A model generated the notes under the pieces. It searched no databases, was not told the origin of the DNA, and saw only the letters and a list, made by a program, of their open reading frames with translations. A stretch of DNA of 64,000 nucleotides, taken from contig CAVSLA010000001.1 in NCBI GenBank assembly GCA_963728825.1, forward strand, positions 62,001 through 126,000. The letters run 5' to 3'. A program made the translations under genes and the position numbers. The stretch comes from CAVREM01 sp963728825 (GTDB lineage: Bacteria > Acidobacteriota > Vicinamibacteria > Vicinamibacterales > CAVVIG01). The stretch's first letter is position 1, and each line of letters opens with the position of its first letter. Shown here piece after piece: positions 35,949-45,239 of the stretch.

Positions 35949-36467
35949 ACAACCGTCGTGTCTCACTGCGCAGCGCCGACGCGATCGGACGCGCGGCGGC
36001 TGCACGCGCTGATCACGGCGAACCTCGAGGAAGGCCGGCTGCTGCCGCGCACGCTCGACGAGGTCGCCGGCCACGCGGATCGCTTCGTCGTCGCGACGCG
36101 CGGGCGGACGATCGTCGGCTGCGCCGAGCTGGCGCCGCTCAGCCCGCAGGTGGCCGAGGTGCGCTCGCTGGCGGTCGACGGCCGGGCGCGCGGCGCCGGC
36201 GTCGGCACGAAGCTGGTCGAGGAGCTGCGACAGCGGGCGCGCCGCGAAGGGTTCGACAAGCTCTGCGCGTTCACGCACGCACCCGCCTATTTCAGCCAGA
36301 TGGGCTTCTCGATCGTGCCGCATCTGTGGGTGCCCGAGAAAATCTTCACCGACTGCGTCAAGTGCCCGTCATTCCGACAATGCGGCCAGTTTGCGATGGT
36401 GGTGCCGCTCGAGCCGGCGGCCGAGTCGGTCGAGCGGCCCGCCACCATCGCGCTTCGCCTCGCATGA
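35945..36467 (+). CDS. GNAT acetyltransferase, probable ArgA-like N-acetylglutamate synthase (frameshifted near its start)
   Basis: About 174 aa if read from the ATG at 35945, which overlaps the argD stop (MNNRRVSLRSADA...), switching frame near 35985 to RRLHALITANLEEGRLLPRT. The acetyl-CoA loop is SLAVDGRARGAGVGTKLVEE. The C-terminus has DCVKCPSFRQCGQFAMVV, a Cys-rich ending seen in stand-alone ArgA-type enzymes. Position in the arginine operon supports N-acetylglutamate synthesis. Confidence 0.75.
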
Positions 36468-36492
36468 GCGCTCGACGCTCGAATCGGTCGAG

Positions 36493-37691
36493 ATGATTGC
36501 CGGCGGCATCACGACGCCGAAGGGCTTCCGCGCCGCCGGCATCAGCGCCGGGATCAAGGCTCGGGAGGGCGCGCTCGATCTGGCGCTGCTCGTGTCCGAC
36601 CGTCCAGCCACGGCGGCAGCGGTCTTCACGATCAACCGCGCCCAGGCCGCGCCGGTCGTCGTCTCGCGCGACAACCTGAGACGTTCCGGCGGTATCGCGC
36701 GCGCGATCGTCGTCAACAGCGGCTGCGCGAACGCCTGTACCGGCGACGCCGGATTCGAGGTGGCGCACGCCATGGCGGCCGAGACCGGCGCGGCTGGTCG
36801 GCTGCACCGCCGACCAGGTCCTGGTCGCCTCGACCGGCGTCATCGGCGTCGCGCTCGATTTCGAGAAGATCCAGCGCGCGCTGCCGAGGGCGATCGCCGC
36901 CCTCGGCGAAGACCAGGGCGGGCGCGCCGCTCAGGCGATCATGACGACCGATCCGTTCCCCAAGGAAGCGGCGGCGCGCATCGCCGTCGGCGGTCAGGAG
37001 ATCGCGATCGGCGGCATGGCCAAAGGCTCAGGGATGATCGAGCCGATGATGGCGACCATGCTCGGCTTCATCACGACCGACGCGGCGGTGCCTGGACCGC
37101 TGCTCGATCGGGCGCTGCGCGAGGCGGTCGACGACACCTTCAATGCCATCACCGTCGACGGCGAATGCTCGACCAACGACTGCGTGATGGTGCTCGCCAA
37201 CGGCGCCAGCGGCGCGACGATCGACGAGGCTGAGCTACGAAACATTCACGCACGCGCTTCGCGCGGTCTGCCTGCGTCTGGCGCTCGGCATCGTGCGCGG
37301 CGGCGAGGGCGCGACCAAGCTCATCACCGTCACCGTCACCGGCGCCGCTTCGTCCGACGAAGCGCGGCGGGCGGCCAAGGCGATCGCCAATTCACCGCTC
37401 GTCAAGACGGCCGTTCACGGCGGCGATCCGAACTGGGGCCGGCTGATCGCCGTCGCCGGCCGGGCGGGCGTCGCCTTCGAGCTGTCGCGGGCGGCTGTGG
37501 TCATCGGCACGACCGTGCTGTTCAAAGACGGACGGCCGCACGACGAGGCGGCGCCCGAGGCCGCCGCCTACCTGAAGCACGCCGACATTCTCATCTCGGT
37601 CGACCTCGGCGTCGGCGCGGGGGCATCGACGGTGTGGACCTGCGATCTCAGCGCCGAATACGTGCGCATCAACGCCGAGTACCGAACGTGA
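36493..37691 (+). CDS. argJ: Bifunctional glutamate N-acetyltransferase / ornithine acetyltransferase (frameshifted twice)
   Basis: Starts at ATG 36493 (MIAGGITTPKGFRAAGI). The autoproteolytic site is visible in GSGMIEPMMATMLGFITTDA (nucleophile Thr of ATML). Frame breaks lie near 36790 (before LVGCTADQVLVASTGVIG) and 37228 (before YETFTHALRAVCLRLAL). The C-terminal part has TAVHGGDPNWGRLIAVAGR and ends INAEYRT. Joined, the ~400-aa length is normal. It recycles the acetyl group between acetylornithine and glutamate. Confidence 0.88.
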
Positions 37692-37713
37692 GTACCGCAC
37701 CGGAATTGACGCC

Positions 37714-38673
37714 ATGGCCCAACTGACGCGAACCCGGAAGGACTTCCTGTCGGTGCTCGACTTCGACCCGGCCGATTTCGAGCGCTGTCTCGACCTCTCG
37801 GCGCAGCTCAAGGCCGATCGGGCGCTCGGCCGCGACGCGCCGACCGCCGACGTGCTCGGCGGCCGTCATGTCGCGATGCTGTTCGAGAAGTCGTCGCTGC
37901 GGACGCGCTCGACCTTCGAGATCGCCGTTCACGAGCTGGGCGGCCACGTGCTGGCCCTGCAGCCTGACGCGGCGCTCGGCAGACGCGAAGCCGGTCGCCG
38001 ACGTCGCCCGGAATCTCGAGCGCTGGGTCGACGCCGTGATCATCAGGACCTTCTCGCAGCGGCTCCTGCAGGAGTTCGCCGCCGCCGCGCCGCGCCTGCA
38101 CGTCATCAATGCGCTGACCGACGACGAACATCCGTGCCAGGCGCTGTCCGACTGCCTGACGCTGCGCGAGCACTGGGGATCGCTGCGCGGCCGGACCCTC
38201 GCCTACGTCGGCGACGGCAACAACGTCGCCGTGTCGCTGTGCGCATGCCGCAGCGATGGCGGGGGCGCACGTGCACATCGCGAGCCCCGAGGGCTACCAG
38301 CTGCCCGACAGCGCCGTGCATCAGGCGACCAGCGTCGCGCGCCACGGCGCGCGCCTGCGGCTGTTCGTCGACCCGACCGACGCCGTCGCCGGCGCGGACG
38401 CGGTCTACACCGATACCTGGACGTCGATGGGCCAGGAAGATCGAGGCCGAGATGCGCCGCCGGATCTTCGCGCCGTACCAGGTCAACGAGGCGCTGATGT
38501 CGCTGGCCAAGCCGGGCGCGCTGTTCATGCACTGCCTGCCGGCGCATCGCGGCGAAGAAGTCACCGCCGACGTGTTCGAGTCGCCCGCCTCGATTGTGTT
38601 CGACCAGGCTGAAAACCGGCTGCACTGCCAGAAGGCGCTGCTGCTGATGCTGCTCGCGCCGCCAAGCGCCTGA
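37714..38673 (+). CDS. argF: Ornithine carbamoyltransferase (frameshifted three times)
   Basis: Carbamoyl phosphate site FEKSSLRTRSTFE, HPCQALSDCLTL, AYVGDGNN, DTWTSMGQE and HCLPAHRGEEVTADVFES are all encoded, but in different frames. Breaks lie near 37976, 38241 (one extra G before CATGCCGCAGCG) and 38437 (one base missing before the KIEAEMRRRIFAPYQVN part). The net shift is zero, so start and stop share one frame. HCLPAHRGEE favours ornithine over acetylornithine as substrate. Confidence 0.88.
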   Translation: MAQLTRTRKDFLSVLDFDPADFERCLDLSAQLKADRALGRDAPTADVLGGRHVAMLFEKSSLRTRSTFEIAVHELGGHVLALQPDAALGRREAGRRRRPESRALGRRRDHQDLLAAAPAGVRRRRAAPARHQCADRRRTSVPGAVRLPDAARALGIAARPDPRLRRRRQQRRRVAVRMPQRWRGRTCTSRAPRATSCPTAPCIRRPASRATARACGCSSTRPTPSPARTRSTPIPGRRWARKIEAEMRRRIFAPYQVNEALMSLAKPGALFMHCLPAHRGEEVTADVFESPASIVFDQAENRLHCQKALLLMLLAPPSA

Positions 38674-38709
38674 CCGGAGCGGCGCCGACGCCCTTATAAT
38701 CGCCGCTAG

Positions 38710-40410
38710 ATGAGCCCCCGCGCGCCGTGGCTCGCCCATTACGACACGGGCGTTCCGCCGTCTCTTGCGCCGTATCCGTCCCGGACCCTGCTCGACTATC
38801 TGGCGGACGCTTCCCGCGAGCAGCCGCAGGCCGCCGCCCTGCTCTTCAAAGGGACGACCATCAGCTATGGCCAACTCGAGACTCTGAGCGACGCGTTCGC
38901 GGCGGCGCTGCAATCGCTCGGCGTCCGCAAAGGCGACCGCGTCGCGCTCCTCCTGCCCAACTGCCCGCAGTTCATGATCGCCGAGCTTGCGGCGTGGAAA
39001 CTCGGCGCGATCGTCGCGCCGCTCAATCCGACCTACACGGAAAGCGAGCTGGAAGGACCGCTCAGGGACAACGGCGTCGAGACGATCGTCACGCTCACCC
39101 GCTTCTACGATCGCGTCAAGCGCGTTCAGCCGCGAACGCCGCTCAGCCGCGTCATCGCCACCAACATCAAGGAGTACTTCCCGCCGGTGCTGCGAATGCT
39201 GTTCACGCTCGTCCGCGAGCGGAAGGAGGGCGATCGCGTCCAGCTGGCGACCGGGGATCATGCCTTCGCTGCACTGCTCGCCGCGCATCGAGGCCGATCG
39301 CCGAAGCGTGAAGCGGTCGGACCCGACGATCCCGCCGTCCTGCTGATGAGCGGCGGCACGACCGGCACGCCGAAAGGCGTCCTCGGCACCCACGGCGCGT
39401 ACGTGATGGCCGGCCTGCAGATCAAGGCCTGGAATCAGTCGGTGCTCAGCGACGGCGGCAGTCCGATCCTGCTGCCGCTGCCGCTGTTCCACGTCTACGG
39501 CAACGTCGGCGTGCAGTCGCTGGCGCTCATCACCCGCAACGCCGTCTCGCTGGTGCCGAACCCGCGCGACATCCCGGATGTGCTCGCCACGGTCAACCGA
39601 GTGAAGCCGGCGTTCTTCAACGGCGTGCCGACGCTCTACATCGCGATGCTCAACCATCCCGACGTACCGGCCGGCAAGATCGACTTCAAGTCGATCAAGG
39701 TCTGCTTCTCGGGTGCGGCGGCGCTGATGGCCGACACCAAGCAGCGTTTCGAGACCCTCACCGGCGGCCGCATCGTCGAAGGCTACTCGCTGACCGAAGC
39801 GATGATGGCGCTGTGCGTGAATCCGGTGAAGGGCGCCAACAAGCTCGGCTCGGTCGGCATGCCGCTGCCGGACGTGCACGTCACAATCTTCGACGCCGAC
39901 GACGGGATACGCGAGATGCCGTTCGGCGAGGTCGGCGAAATCTGTTTCGCCGCGCCGCAGTTGATGATCGGCTTCTGGAAGCGCCCCGAGGAGACGCGCG
40001 GCGTGCTTCGCGACCACGTTGGCGTGGACGGCACGCGCCGGTACCTGCACACCGGCGATCTCGGCTACATGGACGACGATGGCTACGTCTTCATCGTCGA
40101 TCGCAAGAAGGATCTGATCAAGATGAGCGGCTATCAGGTCTGGCCGCGCGAAGTCGAGGAAGTGCTGGCCGCGCATCCGGCGGTCGCCGAGGTCGGCGTC
40201 GCCGGCGTGATCGACGACGTCAAGGGCGAAGCGGTCAAGGCGTGGGTCGTGCTGCGCGCCGGTCAGAACGCCAGCGAAACCGATCTTCGCAACTTCTGTC
40301 GCGAAAAACTGGCGCCGTACAAGGTGCCGTCACGTATCGAGTTCCGGTCGGAGCTGCCCAAGACGATGGTCGGCAAAGTCCTGCGCCGCGCGTTGCGAGA
40401 CAGCGGGTGA
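38710..40410 (+). CDS. AMP-binding fatty-acyl-CoA ligase (FadD-like)
   Basis: 566 aa ANL-superfamily enzyme. Motifs: LLMSGGTTGTPKGVLGTH (A3 phosphate loop), GYSLTEAMM (A5), YLHTGDLGYMDDDGYVFIVD (A7/A8), KVPSRIEFRSELPKTMVGKV (A10 Lys). It activates a fatty acid as acyl-AMP and transfers it to CoA. The chain-length preference is not readable. It is intact, unlike the arg genes upstream, and its stop overlaps the sigma factor GTG. Confidence 0.88.
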   Translation: MSPRAPWLAHYDTGVPPSLAPYPSRTLLDYLADASREQPQAAALLFKGTTISYGQLETLSDAFAAALQSLGVRKGDRVALLLPNCPQFMIAELAAWKLGAIVAPLNPTYTESELEGPLRDNGVETIVTLTRFYDRVKRVQPRTPLSRVIATNIKEYFPPVLRMLFTLVRERKEGDRVQLATGDHAFAALLAAHRGRSPKREAVGPDDPAVLLMSGGTTGTPKGVLGTHGAYVMAGLQIKAWNQSVLSDGGSPILLPLPLFHVYGNVGVQSLALITRNAVSLVPNPRDIPDVLATVNRVKPAFFNGVPTLYIAMLNHPDVPAGKIDFKSIKVCFSGAAALMADTKQRFETLTGGRIVEGYSLTEAMMALCVNPVKGANKLGSVGMPLPDVHVTIFDADDGIREMPFGEVGEICFAAPQLMIGFWKRPEETRGVLRDHVGVDGTRRYLHTGDLGYMDDDGYVFIVDRKKDLIKMSGYQVWPREVEEVLAAHPAVAEVGVAGVIDDVKGEAVKAWVVLRAGQNASETDLRNFCREKLAPYKVPSRIEFRSELPKTMVGKVLRRALRDSG

Positions 40411-40928
40411 CGCGTAACCCGGACGATCTCGCGCAGGCGGTTTACCACGAGCTGCGCCGGCTCGCCGGCGCTTATATGCGCCGTGAACGTCCCGGACAGA
40501 CGCTGCAGGCGACCGCGCTGGTCCACGAAGCCTACTTGCGGCTGGCGCAGAGCGACCCGGTCTGGACCGATCGCAATCATTTCGTGGCCATCGCCGCCCG
40601 ATCGATGCGTCAGATTCTGGTCGAGCGGGCGCGGGCGCGGGGCGCGCAGAAGCGCTGGGCCGGCGTCGATCGCGTCACGCTCTCCGAGACGCTGGTCGGT
40701 GCCGCACACGAAGACGCGATGCTGCCGGCCCTCGACGAGGCCCTGGGCCGGCTCGAGCAGATCGACGCTGAGCAGGCACGAATCGTCGAACTGCGCTACT
40801 TCGTCGGTCTGACCAACGAGCAGACAGCGGAAACGCTCGGGCTCTCGCCAGCGACGGTGAAACGACGCTGGGCGCTGGCCCGGGCGTGGCTGTTCCGTGA
40901 GCTGACCGGGACGCCGTCGACAGGGTGA
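40407..40928 (+). CDS. ECF RNA polymerase sigma factor (Sig-70_X6 type)
   Basis: 173 aa from GTG 40407 overlapping the ligase stop (GTGA). Region 2-like part: VYHELRRLAGAYMRRERPGQ, TALVHEAYLRLAQ; then NHFVAIAARSMRQILVERAR and region 4 VELRYFVGLTNEQTAETLGL followed by SPATVKRRWALARAWLFREL. This wording is typical of the Sig-70_X6 family, common in Acidobacteriota and Planctomycetes and frequently encoded just before a Ser/Thr kinase, as here. Confidence 0.87.
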   Translation: MTRNPDDLAQAVYHELRRLAGAYMRRERPGQTLQATALVHEAYLRLAQSDPVWTDRNHFVAIAARSMRQILVERARARGAQKRWAGVDRVTLSETLVGAAHEDAMLPALDEALGRLEQIDAEQARIVELRYFVGLTNEQTAETLGLSPATVKRRWALARAWLFRELTGTPSTG

Positions 40929-42387
40929 TGCGGGAAAACTGGCACCGCGTCCGTGAGTTGTTCGAGCGCGCCCTCGATGAGCAACCTGGCGACCTCGAGG
41001 GGTGGCTGGCCCGGGAAGCCGCCGACAACCCCGACGTGCGGGCGGAGGTTCGCTCGCTGCTCGAGCATCATTCGCACGCCGGCCGGTTTCTCGCCCAACC
41101 GGTACCCGAACGCATCCCTTCTCTACTGGACGAGGAAGAGCACACCTATCCAGCGGGCCACACGATCGGTTCGTACACGATCGTCCGGGAGCTGGGCCGG
41201 GGCGGCATGGGGCGGGTGTACTGGCGAGCGATGCCAAACTCGGCCGCGCGGTCGCGCTGAAAGCGCTCCCGTCCCGACTGACGAGCGATCCGATCCAGCG
41301 CGAACGGCTGCGCCGCGAAGCACGTGCCGCAGCGGGCTTGACCGACCCTGGCATCTGCACGATCTACGCGCTCGAAGAGCACGATGGTGAACTGTTCATT
41401 GCCGCCGAATACGTAGAGGGGCACACGCTGCGCGAAGAGATCGCCAGCGCTCGCCGTCCGGGGCCGGCCGACGTCGTGCGGACCGCGCGGGATATCTCGG
41501 CCGCGCTGGCCGCCGCGCACACGGGCGGTGTGATGCACCGTGATCTGAAGCCCGAGAACGTCATGCGGACGCTGGACGGTCGCGTGAAAATTCTCGACTT
41601 CGGCCTGGCGCGCGTCGATGTGCCGTCGAGCGAGCCGCCAGCCATCCAGGTAACCCAACCGGGAATGCTCGTCGGCACTCCGGGTTACATGGCGCCCGAA
41701 CAGTTGAACGGAGAACGGGGCGATTCCCGCGTCGACGTGTTTGCATTCGGCGTGGTGCTCTACGAATACGCGTGCGGTGTTCATCCGTTCGCGGCCTCCT
41801 CCCCGCTCGGCGTGGCCGCCCGGATTCTGCAGAGCGATGCCGCCTCGATCGCGGGGCTCTGTCCGAACCTGCCGCTGTCGGTTGTGACGGTCATCGAACG
41901 CTGTCTTCGCAAAGCCCCTGGCGATCGATATGGATCTGCCGTCGAAATCGCGACGGCGCTGCTGTCGGGCGGCGACACGGATCAACGTCCGGTCCGGCGA
42001 TGGTGGCGAACGCACCAGGCGGTCGCAATCGGCTTGTACGTGATCGCCTCGGTGCTGGCCTGGCTAATCAAGGAGTGGCAGCCGGGCGGCGCCTCGATAG
42101 CGGTCTTCGGCGTCGTCGGCGTGGCAGCGACCGCCGCAGCCATCTTCAGGGGACACCTGCTCTTCACCGAGCGGATGAACTCGCAGGGGCTGGCCGCCGA
42201 GAGGGAGCGTGCCGATCGAGTGACGCTCGTCATGGATCTTCTGATCGCGTCGGCGCTCGTCGTCGACGCGGCGCTCCTTTCGACCGATCGCACGCTTGCG
42301 GCCGTGCTGACGGCCGGTCTGGCGGTCGGGATCGCTCTGGCGAGACTGGTGGTCGAGCGGTCGACAGCGGGCGCCGCATTCGGTTGA
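40928..42387 (+). CDS. Membrane serine/threonine protein kinase (frameshifted)
   Basis: About 486 aa. Glycine loop ELGRGGMGRVY, then a frame break near 41222, then DAKLGRAVALKALPSRL (catalytic Lys), VMHRDLKPENVM, ILDFGLARVD and GTPGYMAPEQLNGE. An N-terminal ~80 residue helical part precedes the kinase. Four helices at the C-terminus (VAIGLYVIASVLAWLI, IAVFGVVGVAATAAAIF, LLIASALVVDAALL, LAAVLTAGLAVGIAL) anchor it. The ATG overlaps the sigma factor stop, so kinase and sigma factor probably act together. Confidence 0.87.
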
Positions 42388-42451
42388 TAGCGGCGAACAG
42401 GCTACTGAGCTACTTCAGCCCGCCTTTTCGCATTGCAGGGTGGAGGGATTG

Positions 42452-43153
42452 ATGAGCCACCCGGCATGCCACCACGTCCGAGAGCACACCAGCCTGCTCG
42501 CATCCGTGGAACGACGCGTTCTCCACTGGATCGCGCGGCGTTTGCCCGAACAGGTCACATCCGATCAGCTGTCGGCCGTGGGGCTGCTCTCGATGGTTGC
42601 CGTCGGAGTCGGCTTCGCCCTGTTTCCCTGGACACCCTGGGCTGCACCTCTAGTGATTGCGGGGCTGGTCGCCAACTGGTTCGGCGACAGCCTGGACGGA
42701 ACGGTCGCGCGCGTTCGAGGTCTCGAGCGGCCCCGATATGGCTTTTACGTCGATCACGTCATCGACTTGATGGGTACCACGTTCCTTTTTGGAGGGCTCG
42801 CGTTCTCGGGACTCATGAGCCCCATCCTGGCGCTGGTGCTGCTCGCGGCCTACCTGCTGGTCTGTGCGGAAACCTATCTGGCAACGCATGCCGCCAGCGT
42901 GTTCCGCATGTCCTTTCTGGGATTCGGACCGACCGAGTTGCGCCTCGTGCTGGCGGCCGGGGCGCTGAAAGCCGCGGGCCAACCGTGGATTTCATTTGGC
43001 GAGTCGGCAACGGTCCGGTTGTTCGATGTTGGCGCGCTGGTCGCGATCCTCGGGTTGGCGATCGTGTTCGTGGCGTCTTGCGCGAGAAACATCCGAGCGC
43101 TGTACCAAGCAGAGCCGCTTCCCGCAAAGCATCAACGCACGAGGGCGGCGTGA
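42452..43153 (+). CDS. CDP-alcohol phosphatidyltransferase family membrane enzyme
   Basis: 233 aa from ATG 42452, preceded by GGAGGG. The CDP-OH signature DG-x2-AR-x8-G-x3-D-x3-D is readable in LDGTVARVRGLERPRYGFYV and DHVID. Six predicted helices. The enzyme transfers a phosphatidyl group from CDP-diacylglycerol (or uses CDP-inositol-type donors) to an alcohol; the acceptor is unknown. The stop overlaps the GtrA fusion gene start (GTGA), indicating one operon. Confidence 0.85.
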   Translation: MSHPACHHVREHTSLLASVERRVLHWIARRLPEQVTSDQLSAVGLLSMVAVGVGFALFPWTPWAAPLVIAGLVANWFGDSLDGTVARVRGLERPRYGFYVDHVIDLMGTTFLFGGLAFSGLMSPILALVLLAAYLLVCAETYLATHAASVFRMSFLGFGPTELRLVLAAGALKAAGQPWISFGESATVRLFDVGALVAILGLAIVFVASCARNIRALYQAEPLPAKHQRTRAA

Positions 43154-44211
43154 CGTCACGCTTCGGCAGATTCGCCGTGGTCGGCGCAGTCGGCTTCGCG
43201 CTGCAGCTCGTCGCACTCGGAACGCTGACAACGGCTGCGGACTGGGGCTACGTGTACGCCACCGCGATGGCCGTGGAAATCGCGGCACTGCACAACTTCT
43301 GGTGGCACGAACGATGGACGTGGGGCGACCGGAGATTGTCGCGTCGAGCGGTGGCCGGACGGCTCATCAGATACCACCTGACTACTGCGATCACGTCGAT
43401 GACCGGCAACGTCATGCTCACGGCGGCGTTCGTCGAGCTGGCCGGAGCTCCAGTTATTCTGGCCAACGCGGCCGCGGTTGCGGCGATGGCCGCGGCAAAC
43501 TTCGTCGTCGCCGATCAGTGGGTCTTCGCCCGCCGCGGCATCGCACTGACCGCCGCGATCGCGTTGACCCCCGGTCTGGCCGATGCTGCTGAACTCGAGC
43601 CGGTGACGCTGTCCGCCTGGAATGACTTCGTCGAACAGGCAGAGCGCCGACTGCACTCGTGCTCCTGCGATACCACCAGGCCGCAGGGGACCAGCATCGA
43701 AGTGCCCGGCGGTACCATCCATCAATGGCGGGGCTCGGTCCTGGTCAAAGGCGTCACGGTCGATGATGTTCTTCATGCCCTGACCGTTCCGGGGACGCCT
43801 CCCCCGCAGGACGATGTCCTCGAGAGCCGGGTCCTGTCCCGCTCCGGCGACAGCATGCGGATCTACCTGAAGCTGAAACGGCGGGCGATCGTCACGGTCA
43901 CCTACGACACGGAGCACGACGTGACGTTCAGCCGCCTGTCACCTCACTCGGCGGCCAGTCGCAGCATTGCCACACGCATCAGCGAACTCGATGGCGCCGA
44001 CCGGGGCTTCCTGTGGCGCCTCAATTCCTATTGGCGCTACACACAGCAGCCGGATGGCGTCCGCATCGACCTCGAATCGCTGTCGTTGAGCCGCCGCGTT
44101 CCCAGGCTCGTCAGGCCGGCAGCGTCGCCGATCATCAATCGCGTGGCGCGCGAATCGATGACGCGCACGCTCGACTCGGTACGGCGCTTCCTGGAAACTC
44201 GAGGAGAGTGA
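43150..44211 (+). CDS. GtrA-like membrane protein fused to a START/SRPBCC-like domain
   Basis: 353 aa from GTG 43150. Residues 1-125: GtrA fold with four helices (FGRFAVVGAVGFALQLVALG, NFWWHERWTWGD, ANFVVADQWVFARR), a family thought to flip lipid-linked sugars. A fifth hydrophobic segment (GIALTAAIALTPGLADA) looks like a signal/anchor. Residues ~145-350 read as a lipid-binding SRPBCC-type domain (GGTIHQWRGSVLVKGVTVDD, LKLKRRAIVTVTYDTEHD, RLNSYWRYTQQPDGVRIDLE). Coupled to the CDP-alcohol transferase gene. Confidence 0.75.
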   Translation: MTSRFGRFAVVGAVGFALQLVALGTLTTAADWGYVYATAMAVEIAALHNFWWHERWTWGDRRLSRRAVAGRLIRYHLTTAITSMTGNVMLTAAFVELAGAPVILANAAAVAAMAAANFVVADQWVFARRGIALTAAIALTPGLADAAELEPVTLSAWNDFVEQAERRLHSCSCDTTRPQGTSIEVPGGTIHQWRGSVLVKGVTVDDVLHALTVPGTPPPQDDVLESRVLSRSGDSMRIYLKLKRRAIVTVTYDTEHDVTFSRLSPHSAASRSIATRISELDGADRGFLWRLNSYWRYTQQPDGVRIDLESLSLSRRVPRLVRPAASPIINRVARESMTRTLDSVRRFLETRGE

Positions 44212-44214
44212 GCG

Positions 44215-45027
44215 TCAGTCGGCAAGCAGAGCCTGGACGGTAACCCCCGCCTTCGTCAGGCCATCGCGCAGACCTGCCGCGAGGCGGCCGGCGCCCGGTG
44301 TGTCGCCGTGGAGACAGAGCGTGTCGGCAGCAATCGGTATCAACGTCCCGTCAAGCGACTCCACCACACCTTCGGTGACCATCCGCACGGCCCGCGCAAC
44401 GACGATGGCCTGATCCGTGATGACCGCACCCGGCGTCGCTCGCGCTGCGAGCGTGCCGTCAGGCAGGTAGCCGCGATCCGCAAAGGCCTCGGCGGCTACG
44501 CGGAGCCCGGCCGCCTGACCCGCCTCGATCAGGCTCGAGCCCGGCGGACCAAACAGCACCAACGATGGATCGAATGCTTTGACCGCCCGGGCAATCGCCT
44601 TCGCCAGCGCGGCATCTTTGGCCGCCAGGTTATAGAGCGCGCCGTGAGGCTTCACATGCTGCAGGCGCACGCCTTCGGCCCGCCCGACACCGGCCACAGC
44701 CGCAATCTGGTAGAGCACGAGGTCTTCGGCTTCGGCGGGGTCGAGCCGCATGTCGCGGCGGCCGAAGCCTGCGAGGTCGGGGAACCCGGGGTGGGCCCCG
44801 ATTCTCACGCCCTTCGCCCTGGCGAGAGCGATCGTGCGCCGGAGGACCGTCGGGTCACCGCCATGGAAGCCGGCCGCGAGACTTGCCGAGGTTACTGACG
44901 CGAGGATCGCCTCGTCGTCGCCAACGGTGTAGGCGCCGTGCGATTCGCCGACGTCAGCGTTCAGGTCGATGCGCGGCGGTTGGGATGAGGCGATGGAGCG
45001 CGATTGTACAAAACAAAAGGGCACCAC
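44215..45027 (-). CDS. pxpA: 5-oxoprolinase subunit A (LamB/YcsF family)
   Basis: About 255-270 aa. Family landmarks: RIDLNADVGESHG, SLAAGFHGGDPTVLRRTI, GAHPGFPDLAGFGRRDM, HVKPHGALYNLA, AEAFADRGYLPDGTL, LCLHGDTPGAG. Subunit A works with PxpB/PxpC to hydrolyse 5-oxoproline; those genes are not in the window. The start is uncertain: the only in-frame GTG codons (45024, 45027) lie inside a strong terminator-like hairpin, and no ATG/GTG/TTG occurs between it and RIDLNADVGE. Confidence 0.88.
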   Translation of the reverse strand: MVPFCFVQSRSIASSQPPRIDLNADVGESHGAYTVGDDEAILASVTSASLAAGFHGGDPTVLRRTIALARAKGVRIGAHPGFPDLAGFGRRDMRLDPAEAEDLVLYQIAAVAGVGRAEGVRLQHVKPHGALYNLAAKDAALAKAIARAVKAFDPSLVLFGPPGSSLIEAGQAAGLRVAAEAFADRGYLPDGTLAARATPGAVITDQAIVVARAVRMVTEGVVESLDGTLIPIAADTLCLHGDTPGAGRLAAGLRDGLTKAGVTVQALLAD

Positions 45028-45041
45028 GATACGTGGTGCCC
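45009..45041 (-). terminator. Rho-independent terminator-like hairpin at the pxpA start
   Basis: Perfect 10-bp stem GGGCACCACG / CGTGGTGCCC (45019-45028 and 45032-45041) with a 3-nt loop, followed on the minus strand by TTTTGTTTTG. Oriented to end transcripts coming from rfbB or the structured region at 45042-45239. It overlaps the possible GTG starts of pxpA, so it could act as a regulatory attenuator. Confidence 0.75.
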
Positions 45042-45239
45042 CCCTGCTTCACCGATCTGGCTCCCCCAGCATTCACGGCGCCCTGCCGTAATCAGATCGG
45101 CGACCTGCCAACTCTTATCGCAAGCGATGTACCCACCAAAAAGCTTGGAAATGGAGCCCTTTCGCTGGGAGAGGCCCTCACACGACCACGACTTTGTCGT
45201 GTTCGTTACAGTTCTGTTGTTGAGGTCAGAGGAATCGCT
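45042..45239 (-). ncRNA. Candidate structured RNA (leader of pxpA or independent small RNA)
   Basis: No ORF fits this 200-bp gap. On the minus strand several pairings are visible: hairpin CACGAC-AAA-GTCGTG; GGCCTCTCCCAGC with downstream GCTGGGGGAGCC; CCGATCTG with CAGATCGG, enclosing ACGGC/GCCGT; and ATCGC-TT-GCGAT. The second and third pairings use adjacent or overlapping partners, so alternative folds are possible. It ends in the terminator-like hairpin. I could not match it to a known riboswitch, 6S, SRP or RNase P RNA. Confidence 0.35.

Noticed and set aside
38203..40176. 657-codon open frame on the minus strand opposite argF and the acyl-CoA ligase
   Set aside because: Composition is Arg/Asp/Gln-rich without motifs, and the plus strand carries clear enzyme signatures; a GC-rich shadow frame.
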